The position numbers and the translations under genes were made by a program. DNA of 46,807 nucleotides, taken from positions 1 through 46,807 of the forward strand of contig NZ_FNRA01000017.1 of the NCBI RefSeq assembly GCF_900107535.1. Reading direction: 5' to 3'. Position 1 is the first letter of the stretch. Each line of letters begins with the position of its first letter. Source of the stretch: Pedobacter hartonius. GTDB lineage: Bacteria; Bacteroidota; Bacteroidia; Sphingobacteriales; Sphingobacteriaceae. Positions 33,901 through 41,328 of this stretch are shown here, in pieces. Under the pieces are notes generated by a model that was not told the DNA's origin, searched no databases, and saw nothing but the letters and a program-made list of their open reading frames with translations.

Positions 33901-34895
33901 AGTAAAAGATCTTTGGGATCGAAAATAATTCTTCCCTCTTTGGGATCGCTATATATAATTCCCTCCGATCCAAACAATTCCGTAGAAAAGTTGAATAGTA
34001 TGCTGAATGGATAATTGAAAAGAGATCCAACTTCCGGAGGTGTCTGCTGATCAAGTTTTGGATACCCCTTCTTTTGCTGATACACGACCATATCATCAAT
34101 CCATCCCCGAACACAAGCCGATAAGTTACCATATTCTGGCCTGATTAATTCTTCAAGACCACTGTAATTTGCTCTGAACTTTTCAATGTTATGCAAGATA
34201 TGCCTGGCATAACCATAGATAGTAAATAGCTCCTGGGCATTTAATTCTGATTGCAATGGATCTATAAACTTGCCATTCTGCACGTTAACAAATGGCAGCT
34301 TATCCTTTACGCTGTATGCAACGGAAGTAAACAAAAAGCTGTCTGGCGAAGTTCCACCTACAACGTTTCCCTTAAAAGATATGACGTCAATAAAGGGAAC
34401 TTTATCCGCATTGTTTGCTAAGGATTGGTCGCACCATAATGGCTGACGCTCGAATAACATATTTCCAAATGCCCCTACAGGTTCATAGATATTTGCCGTA
34501 TTGATGACCTGCTGACCATCAGTATACGTTAAATGAATTCTACTTACTTCGATATCCTTGTAATTTAAAGCGATGCAGCTTATAAATCCTTTCCACTCGC
34601 TGAGAAGGGACTTATAAAAAAGCATTAGTCCTGCCGCTTCGGCATCTTTATCAAGGATATTGTCCAATGCACTTTTAAATAGGTTAGCTCTGGCAAATAC
34701 AGAAGGGATACCAGAAACAATAGTGCCGATGTTTACTGAGGAATTTCCCTCTTTGTCGACAGCAATCTCTGGTATTAAAATATTCTTTGTGAAAACCTCT
34801 AATTGAGGGATCTTATCCCAGGCAAATTCAACACCATTTGGTTCAGTTTTAGGATGAACCTTTATCGCCAGTGCTTTTATTCTTTTATCTGACAT
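30990..34895 (-). CDS. giant Hsp70/actin-like ATPase (SrfB-like)
   Basis: A 1301-aa protein. The first about 590 residues are unique and mixed alpha/beta. An actin/Hsp70-type ATPase fold follows: phosphate-1 FLGVDFGSTNSS (595-606), phosphate-2 CFDIGGSTTDI (923-933) and adenosine motif IAFAGKGSRIFDW (1073-1085), all with catalytic-type residues present. Within this fold, a low-complexity GW-repeat loop spans about 815-866. The architecture recalls the virulence factor SrfB family, whose activity is poorly known. It starts 6 nt after the tubulin-like gene, so an actin-like and a tubulin-like protein are made together. No signal peptide; cytoplasmic. Confidence 0.78.
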   Translation of the reverse strand: MSDKRIKALAIKVHPKTEPNGVEFAWDKIPQLEVFTKNILIPEIAVDKEGNSSVNIGTIVSGIPSVFARANLFKSALDNILDKDAEAAGLMLFYKSLLSEWKGFISCIALNYKDIEVSRIHLTYTDGQQVINTANIYEPVGAFGNMLFERQPLWCDQSLANNADKVPFIDVISFKGNVVGGTSPDSFLFTSVAYSVKDKLPFVNVQNGKFIDPLQSELNAQELFTIYGYARHILHNIEKFRANYSGLEELIRPEYGNLSACVRGWIDDMVVYQQKKGYPKLDQQTPPEVGSLFNYPFSILFNFSTELFGSEGIIYSDPKEGRIIFDPKDLLLPDTTEIAQIDFGREGVETRGYLKSKPILLLAAETKGQPNSFAYFTLPLTPLALNVFGATLDALVGITDASNVKSRISAIYDPNDKDGERLTVNLKLYTESGSEIIKEVIYKVTPDSIVGKDILMWPNFISKQWNRYFLYSEIPHNDAKFQATPFIGNVDDDFFRIVHDENGVPLYLANNGKAAIIPDKYGSIMAQLHITSNNAVADNKYKYEIYESNKPFKGVKFAHAGLDCGFGIIRYDGSGNTQSLPVNMLNSPKALSPAFLGVDFGSTNSSIAYFSDHKNEVCESLKLTNKRVSLLSTDAKNNDIRPAVEDEIFFFQNDEILTNAIKSVLTIHDSRRVVNDSNILSESLMAQAVKGGFPCFEKNLPIENAEDNKYILGYNRIGKAELIYNMKWSTQPIDKSYKTAYLSSLLLHVYAQLFIEGHEPHTLKWSYPSSMGKELLSEYRAIWDSLKGISPIVSNVTLKTYPPSDLSDLGDTTGSSSWGEPVADSGWGSSTLQPVTSASGWGSESTGSGWGNETKLPAAAGGWGDNSSKPAVAINIATETGPVRFDFKKLSNEESLSEACAVANYLVRPNGGYSINPGELVLCFDIGGSTTDITALCQMDGGKAMIKQNSIRFAAERIAQATKFSPNFKNVLLRMCEKKNISIQGLNMGANKFSENTAPYYFEQVVDRLGASDFETFYLLIAAECKEMMSINLYVTGLIMFYAGQLAYKLRNEIVKSEDAPAAVKAIQPKIKIAFAGKGSRIFDWFSAVNPAAADDYYTQMFIRGIGGEAIAKQTINPISTNPLKIIDINSQRGSNNADVKYEVSKGLAIPTNITSILVPTNKQAIEILGEDNFCVVTPAGEFKYLESTNSITPEMLEHIGNHFICLPPDGKPHCPRFMDFADLFYKVSSTMFGLKMNAADFMAGFQDMNIENYIKGEPGFIKAQKRKHDDQKEFDYVAPIIILEGMKFFEKHLLKGIQKQ
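32298..32453 (-). repeat. GW/WG-repeat segment inside the SrfB-like protein
   Basis: Encodes five Trp-Gly units in about 50 residues: SSWGE, SGWGSS, SGWGSE, SGWGNE and GGWGDN, separated by Ser/Thr/Pro/Ala linkers. The segment is disordered-looking and falls between the phosphate-1 and phosphate-2 motifs of the ATPase fold, where an exposed insertion can be tolerated. At the DNA level the copies are diverged, so the peptide pattern, not the DNA, seems to be kept. Confidence 0.85.
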
Positions 34896-34901
34896 ATCCC
34901 T

Positions 34902-36548
34902 TTAGTTTAGATCGAAGTTTTGTGAAATGGTAAGTGAATTGAAAATATGAGCGAGAAATTTCTCTTTGGTAGTATTTACCTTTTGCTCATCTTTTGGATT
35001 TGTATTGATCAGCTTTTCAACGAAGGTGTCGTATCTGTTACTAAAAATGCCTCCTTTCGACCAATGGTGTTTCTCATCCAGGAAGAGAGTGCCAACGTCT
35101 AATTTATTGAGTTCAGCCTGATTGTCTGGGAATGCTTTACTGTCAAACAGAAATTTACCCGGTGCTACAGAGTTCCTGACTTGGTAAAGCCAGCCAGGTA
35201 CGAACTTCGCATCTTTGAAAGCATAGGCAAATAGTTTGAAATATTCGTTGATATCTTTACATTCTGCATCAGTAATTGTACTGTATTGAAGCAGTTTTTG
35301 ATTCTCACATTGCTTGATAAATCCCTTGATTCCGGAATTATCTGCAGCGCCTCCATTTTTTGTTAACGATATGTGCGCTAGAGAAAAGAATGCACCAAGT
35401 TTATTGACAAAAATCTCACCTGCTTTTTTATCCTTTCCAATAAAATCATCAAAAGAGAAGTTGAAGGAATTGTCTTTAAACTCTACTGCCTTATATAAAT
35501 ATTCAGCCTTAGCACTATCAAATCCGTTATTTCTGGTGAAAAAGTCGTACGCTGCACATGCACAAAGAAGTTCTGTAATATGGCATGGATTCTTTTGCTC
35601 ACTGCCACCCGTTATTGTCTGGTTGGAGGCATTGTTATCATCGATCTTTTTACTTTCAATTGGCCATCCGATATGATATAATAACTTGTAACACTTTTGA
35701 ACAGTTGGATCACTTTGATAAAATTGGAGTGCAGCCTGACTGTTTAGCGGAAAGAACGAAGAATCAGCAATAACGCTGTTAGCTTTGCTAGCTTTTTGTT
35801 TGTCATCTGGCTTGCTAAAGGTGAAGTACTCCGTCAATAAAGTAGAACCGAACTTGGCTTTAGAGAAATCTATACTGGCGTTTCCATTAGATCTGATCTT
35901 CACAAAATCCTGAAGAGCCTTTGGAATTACTGGAATCGATGATGCACCTGTGCCCCCAAATACGGATCCAAAAATGAATACTCTTGCATTGGCGCCCGCC
36001 TTTTCTAACCTACCCATAAATTCATCCAGCTCGCGCTCCTGAGATTGTACGGCAGAGCCCTTGACAATATTCCTTGCAGCTTCTACAATACCATGATACA
36101 TGAGCATAGAACCTAAATGAGTTTGAGCGCGGTAACCATGATCAAGCGCAAACTCTTGTACGGAACTCGTATCAAGAAACAGATCAGAAATCAGTTTATT
36201 AGCTTTTTGTTGTTCCGGAGTACCCGTAGAAATTTTGGATATATTTTTATAGTTCTCTCTTCCCGGACCAGAATAATTAGTCCAGAATCTGTGAAGATTC
36301 AGCTTTGCAGAGAAGAAGGTATTCGCATTTGGTGTTCCTCCGTTCACAGAGTTTCCTGATGTTTTAATTCGATTGTATAATCCTATGAGTTCTTCAACCC
36401 TTCCTTTATTACCGTTATTCTGATCAGTATCCAAGGTTAATACTTCTATCTCCTGGTTATCAAACATTCCGATACCACACAAATGGGTAAAAGATTCTAA
36501 ACAGCGCATTCCGGTACCGCCGATGGCGATGACAAATAATTTATCCAT
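34902..36548 (-). CDS. tubulin/FtsZ-like GTPase family protein
   Basis: A 548-aa protein of the divergent bacterial tubulin-like group (Tubulin_2 type). The N-terminal nucleotide-binding strand-loop is FVIAIGGTGMRCLESF (5-20) and LTLDTDQNNG follows (about 37-46). The tubulin signature appears as FIFGSVFGGTGASS (191-204), corresponding to GGGTGS/TG of FtsZ/tubulin. The large C-terminal part is unfamiliar. Makarova and Koonin (2010) described new FtsZ-like families predicted to act in membrane remodelling; this protein may belong with such lineages. The gene lies 18 nt after a 3-TM membrane protein gene, which could recruit it to the membrane. Confidence 0.82.
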   Translation of the reverse strand: MDKLFVIAIGGTGMRCLESFTHLCGIGMFDNQEIEVLTLDTDQNNGNKGRVEELIGLYNRIKTSGNSVNGGTPNANTFFSAKLNLHRFWTNYSGPGRENYKNISKISTGTPEQQKANKLISDLFLDTSSVQEFALDHGYRAQTHLGSMLMYHGIVEAARNIVKGSAVQSQERELDEFMGRLEKAGANARVFIFGSVFGGTGASSIPVIPKALQDFVKIRSNGNASIDFSKAKFGSTLLTEYFTFSKPDDKQKASKANSVIADSSFFPLNSQAALQFYQSDPTVQKCYKLLYHIGWPIESKKIDDNNASNQTITGGSEQKNPCHITELLCACAAYDFFTRNNGFDSAKAEYLYKAVEFKDNSFNFSFDDFIGKDKKAGEIFVNKLGAFFSLAHISLTKNGGAADNSGIKGFIKQCENQKLLQYSTITDAECKDINEYFKLFAYAFKDAKFVPGWLYQVRNSVAPGKFLFDSKAFPDNQAELNKLDVGTLFLDEKHHWSKGGIFSNRYDTFVEKLINTNPKDEQKVNTTKEKFLAHIFNSLTISQNFDLN

Positions 36549-36566
36549 TAAAGTACTTTTAGGGAG

Positions 36567-36905
36567 TTAAAACCAATGACCAATTTTACCGTTTGCGAAT
36601 ACTTTGCTGAGTATAAAGCCTAGTAGAATGTATAAGACAAATCCAATAGCAGTGCCCATGCTCAATGCACTGATGTAGTTGTTTACAACCATGATATTAG
36701 CATCTGGCTTGAATACAAAATACCCCAGCAGGAAAGCTACAGCAGGATTTAAGATTGCCAGTATCCAAAACCACGTTTTACGTAATTGAGGATCTTTGGG
36801 ATTGCTACCTCCCTCAAACTTTATAGCATTTGCAATAAGTGCAGAAATCAATACAAATATTAGTGCTGTAATGAGTGTGATAATGTAAGCTGATGTGGAT
36901 TCCAT
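36567..36905 (-). CDS. three-helix membrane protein, 112 aa
   Basis: A 112-aa protein with hydrophobic helices at about 7-28, 46-66 and 78-104, a short polar loop (KFEGGSNPKDPQLRK) after helix 1 and a basic C-terminus (NGKIGHWF). It has no signal peptide cleavage site. The family is not recognised. Its place between the lipoprotein and tubulin-like genes (38 and 18 nt gaps) suggests an inner-membrane partner linking the two. Confidence 0.65.
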   Translation of the reverse strand: MESTSAYIITLITALIFVLISALIANAIKFEGGSNPKDPQLRKTWFWILAILNPAVAFLLGYFVFKPDANIMVVNNYISALSMGTAIGFVLYILLGFILSKVFANGKIGHWF

Positions 36906-36943
36906 TTTTATTCTGTTCTTTTGAGGTTAATGTTATTTTTTAT

Positions 36944-38476
36944 TTATTGTTGTGTTTTGATGTAGTAAGAGTATACTACTTTGTTTGAGGGCTTAAGCTC
37001 CTGCAAAGTGTTTTTGATTGACTCATATAAGGCAATGTTTGGAACATGCTTGGCATTTATCCATTGGAACTTGGAAAGCTTAGGGCCATTCACATTAGGT
37101 TCAGCAGTGTTTAGAAGGATGTCAACCTTCAACAAGCCTTCTGAATTGTGAATATTCTTGAGATTAAACATAGGATCAAAGGCTACTCCGAATTCTACGT
37201 TTTTATGGTCAGTGCTCTTGGTATTGTTAAACAAATTTTTATTGAGGGTAAACACTTCGTTGACAGCTTCAGCAGGCTTCTGCTGATAGATCCACTGGTC
37301 TTTTAATTTTCCTTTGGTATCATAACATGCCAATGCAATAGGATCAGTTTCATTATCTGCAAATTTATCCTCACCATCTGATCCTTTTACTAGCTTAGGC
37401 TTGTGAGCTTTGGCCTCAGCAGATTTAGCAAATTGTTCGAAGTCCTCTGTGATATCGGAAACCTTGACACCAAAATCAGTGTACGAATAACTGTCATCAT
37501 TACTAAGATCAGCATAAAGTTTTCTAAAAAAGTCATTAAACTGACTCTGATTTTTATATGTTGTGTGAAGCTCATCGATCGTTTTCCAATCTACACCCAG
37601 AGGGTAGAATTCGTAATATTTACCGCTTTTAAGTCCATTGACGTAAGATTCTTTCAGATCCAGCACATTTTTGGCCTTTTCGGATTTCCCACTCGCATCA
37701 TAAAATATTCCCCCAGACTTCTCACTTCCATAATCAGTATGTAGTTTGTAGGATTTATCAGATAAATCAAATCTTGAGGTAAATGGAGAAAGTTTAGGCG
37801 CAAGTTTGCTGATCATACTTGATTCGTTTATTCTTCTCGAGTTGAAAACAGTGAAATAAAGATGTTTATCAACTGTGCCTTCTTTGTAATCGGCGATAAA
37901 GAAATGTATACTGTTACCTTTCTCAAGCCATTTGGAGAATGGGATCTTCAAAAAGGCCGTATTGGTTACTTCACTACTTTTCTGCCACTCCTCAAAGTCC
38001 GTAATTAACAAAGCATCGCTATTTCCATCAACAATTTTTTCAACTGCAGATTGAATAGGTGCCCAAATATCAACATACTGAGCAGGATCACTTACTTGTT
38101 GGCCTAACTCAGTTGTATTAGAAACATTTAAAGGCGAGATGGCATTCGAACCTAATTTATAAACATCGAAGTTTTCTGCCAACACGGTATTGAAGCAATT
38201 CGTCATCATTCCTCTTATAGCAGGATCCGCGAAAGCTTTATATATCCCAGATGAAAAATCTATATATATTGCTGGATTTCCACTTTTTGTCTTGGTGGTA
38301 TCGTGCGTAATCGCGTTATTGTACGCCTTAACGCGCCCAGATAACTCCTGGTCATAAGGATTGAATTTCCCGAACGGATCTTGATTTCCACCGACACTAC
38401 CATCACAAGAAGTTAATAGCACTAACAAACCGAATACATATGCCAGCCTGGAAACAACGGGCTTACCTTTTTTCAT
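36944..38476 (-). CDS. lipoprotein, 510 aa, unknown family
   Basis: A lipoprotein with signal sequence and lipobox (FGLLVLLTSC, Cys24), then a Gly/Asn-rich linker suited to export. The rest (about 40-510) is soluble and mixed. It includes IYIDFSSGIYKAFADP (about 70-85) and DALLITDFEEWQ (about 155-166), which has the look of a von Willebrand or Rossmann-like fold with an acidic edge, but I cannot confirm a MIDAS site. In Bacteroidota it would sit in the outer or inner membrane facing the periplasm. It is the third gene of the operon, 31 nt after the nuclease. Confidence 0.75.
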   Translation of the reverse strand: MKKGKPVVSRLAYVFGLLVLLTSCDGSVGGNQDPFGKFNPYDQELSGRVKAYNNAITHDTTKTKSGNPAIYIDFSSGIYKAFADPAIRGMMTNCFNTVLAENFDVYKLGSNAISPLNVSNTTELGQQVSDPAQYVDIWAPIQSAVEKIVDGNSDALLITDFEEWQKSSEVTNTAFLKIPFSKWLEKGNSIHFFIADYKEGTVDKHLYFTVFNSRRINESSMISKLAPKLSPFTSRFDLSDKSYKLHTDYGSEKSGGIFYDASGKSEKAKNVLDLKESYVNGLKSGKYYEFYPLGVDWKTIDELHTTYKNQSQFNDFFRKLYADLSNDDSYSYTDFGVKVSDITEDFEQFAKSAEAKAHKPKLVKGSDGEDKFADNETDPIALACYDTKGKLKDQWIYQQKPAEAVNEVFTLNKNLFNNTKSTDHKNVEFGVAFDPMFNLKNIHNSEGLLKVDILLNTAEPNVNGPKLSKFQWINAKHVPNIALYESIKNTLQELKPSNKVVYSYYIKTQQ

Positions 38477-38507
38477 AATTTATATTTTTTAAATTGTATT
38501 AGATTGC

Positions 38508-39584
38508 TTATTTAACTTTAGTCGCCTCCAGTTTCAATACTGCTTCAGCCAAAAGACCAGCATATTTGTACAGATCATCTAAAGACTGGATCTCGTACTT
38601 AATCTCTTTCTTCGCATCGTCTAGAATTACCAGATACTTTTTTGAATTCAGATATAATCGACAAATGGTCTTACGGTTATTGTCATCCAAAAGGATAGCG
38701 AAATATGAAAGAGCATCTCTGTAGGTAATCCTTTTAGGATCTGTAGATTCCCTGAGAATTGATTTCACGATAAAAAAACCTTCAATCTCTTCTTCGGTAG
38801 TTATGATTCCTGATGCCGGTTCCGCGATAATTTCTTCTTCAATTTTAGCTGCTTCTGCAACATCTTTAGCCTTCTCCTGATTAAGCGCAGACTTCAACCT
38901 TTCATTAATTGCATCACTGATGAGCTGATTAAAGGATCGCTTGATAATTGGTGCAAATTGCTCTTTAACCTTCGCCGTTATAACCTTTGGATAGATCTGC
39001 TTGGTAAAAAAAGTAATAAAACTGTCTGAGGGTTCTGCAATCTCCTGGTGCAATAATGTCTTCAGTTCGTTTAGATATTTTAACTCGCTGGCAGTATTTG
39101 TGATATTCTCAACGTCGAAATAAGACTTATGGAATTTCTTAAGCTCTGCTAATTCAGCTTCCTTAATTTCTGTAAGTTTAAATTCAAAGAATGGAGTGCT
39201 ATCCATCTTATTCTTTTCTACCAAGTCAGTATAAAAACGATATACCAATCCATTTGTTAGTAACCCAAACTTTGCCTTCGTGGTATGGAAGTACCGGAAC
39301 AGTTGTGAATTGTGAGGATCAAGGTTTTCGAGGTGATGTTTGCATTCGATTAGAATAGTTGGCTCACCGTCCTTCATTATAGCGTAGTCAACCTTCTCCC
39401 CTTTTTTAATACCCAGGTCTGCAATAAATTCGGGGTTCACTTCAAATGGGTTGAAAACATCATATCCCATAATCTGAATAAAGGGCATCACCAATGCATT
39501 CTTAGTAGCTTCTTCGGTTTGTATCTGCGGAAGCATCTTCTCTACCCGGGATGCTAATTGCGCTATTTGATCTTTAAAATCCAT
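38508..39584 (-). CDS. HsdR_N-type PD-(D/E)XK nuclease domain protein
   Basis: A 358-aa protein whose N-terminal half is a type I restriction subunit R-like nuclease domain. Glu24/Glu25 lie in an early helix. The core has D66 in GEKVDYAIM and E80-x-K82 in TILIECKHH, giving a full PD-(D/E)XK site. The C-terminal half is helical with a coiled stretch (about 225-260) and no helicase motifs, so this is not an HsdR enzyme. Similar short proteins are annotated as 'type I restriction endonuclease' in Bacteroidota. Second gene of the operon; probable DNA-cutting component alongside FtsK. Confidence 0.83.
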   Translation of the reverse strand: MDFKDQIAQLASRVEKMLPQIQTEEATKNALVMPFIQIMGYDVFNPFEVNPEFIADLGIKKGEKVDYAIMKDGEPTILIECKHHLENLDPHNSQLFRYFHTTKAKFGLLTNGLVYRFYTDLVEKNKMDSTPFFEFKLTEIKEAELAELKKFHKSYFDVENITNTASELKYLNELKTLLHQEIAEPSDSFITFFTKQIYPKVITAKVKEQFAPIIKRSFNQLISDAINERLKSALNQEKAKDVAEAAKIEEEIIAEPASGIITTEEEIEGFFIVKSILRESTDPKRITYRDALSYFAILLDDNNRKTICRLYLNSKKYLVILDDAKKEIKYEIQSLDDLYKYAGLLAEAVLKLEATKVK

Positions 39585-39594
39585 ACTGACTTAA

Positions 39595-39855
39595 TTAATG
39601 AATTGATTTTGTTTCAGGAGGCTTGTTGCCATGCCTGCGGGCTCTGTTCTCCCACACACATAAAGACATTCCCTTTTGTTGAGCGCTGAGCTCATCGCTT
39701 TTTAAAAGCTTATACTGACAATTACTTAGTCCTCTGCATGTTGATAAATAATGATACTTATTGGTATGTTTATTATTACAGATATATACAGCTCTAGGAC
39801 CATTGGAGGCGATCGTATTGATGATGATATATCCTGAGAGCAGCAGTGGTTTCAT
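39595..39855 (-). CDS. small exported Cys-rich protein, first gene of the Ter-like operon
   Basis: An 86-aa protein if started at MKPLLLSGYIIINTIASNG (39855). The longer frame from 39924 runs through the promoter palindrome and is unlikely. The N-terminus is a short hydrophobic signal-like segment. The mature part has VYICNN...YHYLSTCRGLSNCQYK and ends ...KGMSLCVWE, a Cys/His pattern common in small Bacteroidota proteins resembling the zinc-binding Ada-like/thermonuclease tail. With the -7 element only 6-13 nt upstream, the transcript would be almost leaderless. It ends 10 nt before the nuclease gene. Confidence 0.65.
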   Translation of the reverse strand: MKPLLLSGYIIINTIASNGPRAVYICNNKHTNKYHYLSTCRGLSNCQYKLLKSDELSAQQKGMSLCVWENRARRHGNKPPETKSIH

Positions 39856-39860
39856 ATAAT

Positions 39861-39906
39861 CAAAAGTATAGAGCTGACACAAACATTTTTTACGGGAACC
39901 CGTAAA
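39861..39906 (-). promoter_or_regulatory. palindromic operator plus TAnnTTTG promoter (site C, Ter-like operon)
   Basis: Minus strand: perfect palindrome TTTACGG-GTTC-CCGTAAA (39889-39906), 20-nt spacer, then TACTTTTG (39861-39868). Spacing is identical to sites A and B, while the loop bases and the -7 'nn' differ, so the conservation is not a recent copy of one block. The promoter feeds all 14 genes down to the K+ channel at 24214, since no gap in that run exceeds about 45 nt. Confidence 0.75.
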
Positions 39907-40069
39907 CCAGTTTAATGTTATCAAACGATTATTGTATAGAAATTTAACGGAATCAATACATCCTAATGCTCACATGGTAGCAGTCTAGAGATTGCACTAA
40001 TTGACCGGATCTTTGAAATTTCAAAATATAAGAACAATCAATATTATCTAATTATCAATTAATACTGAC

Positions 40070-40843
40070 TTGAGTACGTTCGATAAATATAAAGAAGCGG
40101 TAGCCATTGCCCACACTAAAAAAAGAACTGAAGGAAGATTACCGGCTAACTTGCGCGACCATACGGCGGCAAATCTGAAGAAGGAATGTATCGTTGCATT
40201 TATGGATAGATTCAATCTAAAGGATACTGAAACATTTACTGCGCTCTTTGGAAAATCGGAAAATAAGGAAGAGTACTTTGCAAGATTAAGATTATCAGAT
40301 CCTGATATTTTTAGACCCTTGAATAACTATTTAAAAGGTAATACGGATGATACCAGAAACCAAAATATTGAGCTGCTAGCTTGGCTGATAGATTTTGAAC
40401 CAAGACCGTTTACCAATTTTATAGGACAGAAGGGTAAGAAAAAGAAAATCGGCGTCGATTTCTTGAATCAAAAAATTGCTATTTTAACGCTTACACTCTT
40501 ATTCCTTGTTAGCATTATTTATAACGTCTTTAAACCGAGAGGAATGTACTGGGATGGAAAAGAATATAAAACCTATTCCTTATATGATAATGTCGAGGGC
40601 ATTATAATTCTTCCTCTAGATACTTTCAAGCTTGCTCATCAAAAAAAGATAACGAATGTAACACGGATTACCCGTAACGGTATTGGAATAATACAATACT
40701 CGAAAATTAACAAAGTGCTGACCTTTTATACTGCCAGGGGTAATAATCCAGATGACACCTCTCGAACTTTATCACCAATGTCCGAGTATATCTATGAAAA
40801 GTATGTTGTGCCAAAGAAACAAAAAAAGCCTGCACAGCCATAA
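40070..40843 (+). CDS. membrane protein of unknown function, 257 aa
   Basis: Starts with TTG in the best frame (STFDKYKEAVAIAHTKK follows). Residues about 1-135 are soluble, charged and helical. One hydrophobic helix (about 140-160, IAILTLTLLFLVSIIY) spans the membrane. The C-terminal domain (about 165-250) contains YWDGKEYKTYSLYDN and GIGIIQYSKINKVLTFYTARG. I recognise no family. It is divergent from the Ter-like operon with about 215 nt between starts and may share its control region. A 14-bp palindrome TTTGAAATTTCAAA lies at 40012-40025, just upstream. Confidence 0.6.
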   Translation: MSTFDKYKEAVAIAHTKKRTEGRLPANLRDHTAANLKKECIVAFMDRFNLKDTETFTALFGKSENKEEYFARLRLSDPDIFRPLNNYLKGNTDDTRNQNIELLAWLIDFEPRPFTNFIGQKGKKKKIGVDFLNQKIAILTLTLLFLVSIIYNVFKPRGMYWDGKEYKTYSLYDNVEGIIILPLDTFKLAHQKKITNVTRITRNGIGIIQYSKINKVLTFYTARGNNPDDTSRTLSPMSEYIYEKYVVPKKQKKPAQP

Positions 40844-41222
40844 GATCAATGGCAAGCCTATCCCCCACCGCTTCGTATTAAATGACCGTGAGATTTTCGC
40901 TTTTGCGGGGCTATGGAGCCAGTGGAAACATAAAATAACAAATGAGGTATACAGATCATTCACGATCATGACTACAGTAGCAAATGACACGGTCGGAAAA
41001 GTACATGACCCAAAATTCAGAATGCCTGTGATCCTGGATAAAAGTGAGGAAGCACTATGGCTAAGTAAAGGCATCAGTGCGCCTGATCTGATCAGTCTTT
41101 GCAACCCCTATCCCGATGATCTGATGAACAGCTTTCAGGTTTCATTGTCTGTGAATTCAACGGTGATTAATAAAGCGCATAATAATCACCCGGATTTGGT
41201 GTTACCATTGAACAGTTATTAA
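40837..41222 (+). pseudogene. SRAP/YedK-type peptidase, C-terminal fragment
   Basis: The frame entering from within the preceding gene gives HRFVLNDREIFAFAGLW, then FTIMTTVANDTVGKVHDP and FRMPVILDKSEEALWL. This is the second half of an SOS response-associated peptidase (SRAP/YedK/HMCES), which normally crosslinks abasic sites through its N-terminal Cys2. The N-terminal half including that Cys is absent and no start codon fits, so the fragment is inactive. It directly joins the end of the 257-aa gene, which points to a deletion or recombination junction near 40840. Confidence 0.75.
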
Positions 41223-41328
41223 GGAACAGGATATCAGACTACAAAATATGTGGTATCAACAGCTGAGGCCTTTCACTCCAACACACACTCAAAAATACCA
41301 AGCGCCTTGAACTATTAAGCTGATCATA

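Noticed and set aside
24214..39855. Reading the operon as a simple tellurite-resistance cluster
   Set aside because: Only TerD and TerC are shared with classical ter operons; TerB, TerA and TerZ are absent, and most genes (tubulin-like, SrfB-like, FtsK, nuclease, channel) have no role in metal resistance that I know.
39595..39924. Longer 109-aa version of the first Ter-operon gene
   Set aside because: Its first 23 codons run through the operator palindrome and the -7 element, and the shorter start gives a sensible signal-like N-terminus.
40671..40690. Similar-looking ACGG-ATTAC-CCGT inside the 257-aa gene
   Set aside because: The spacer is 5 nt and the outer TT/AA are missing, so it does not match the operator; it also lies within coding sequence.
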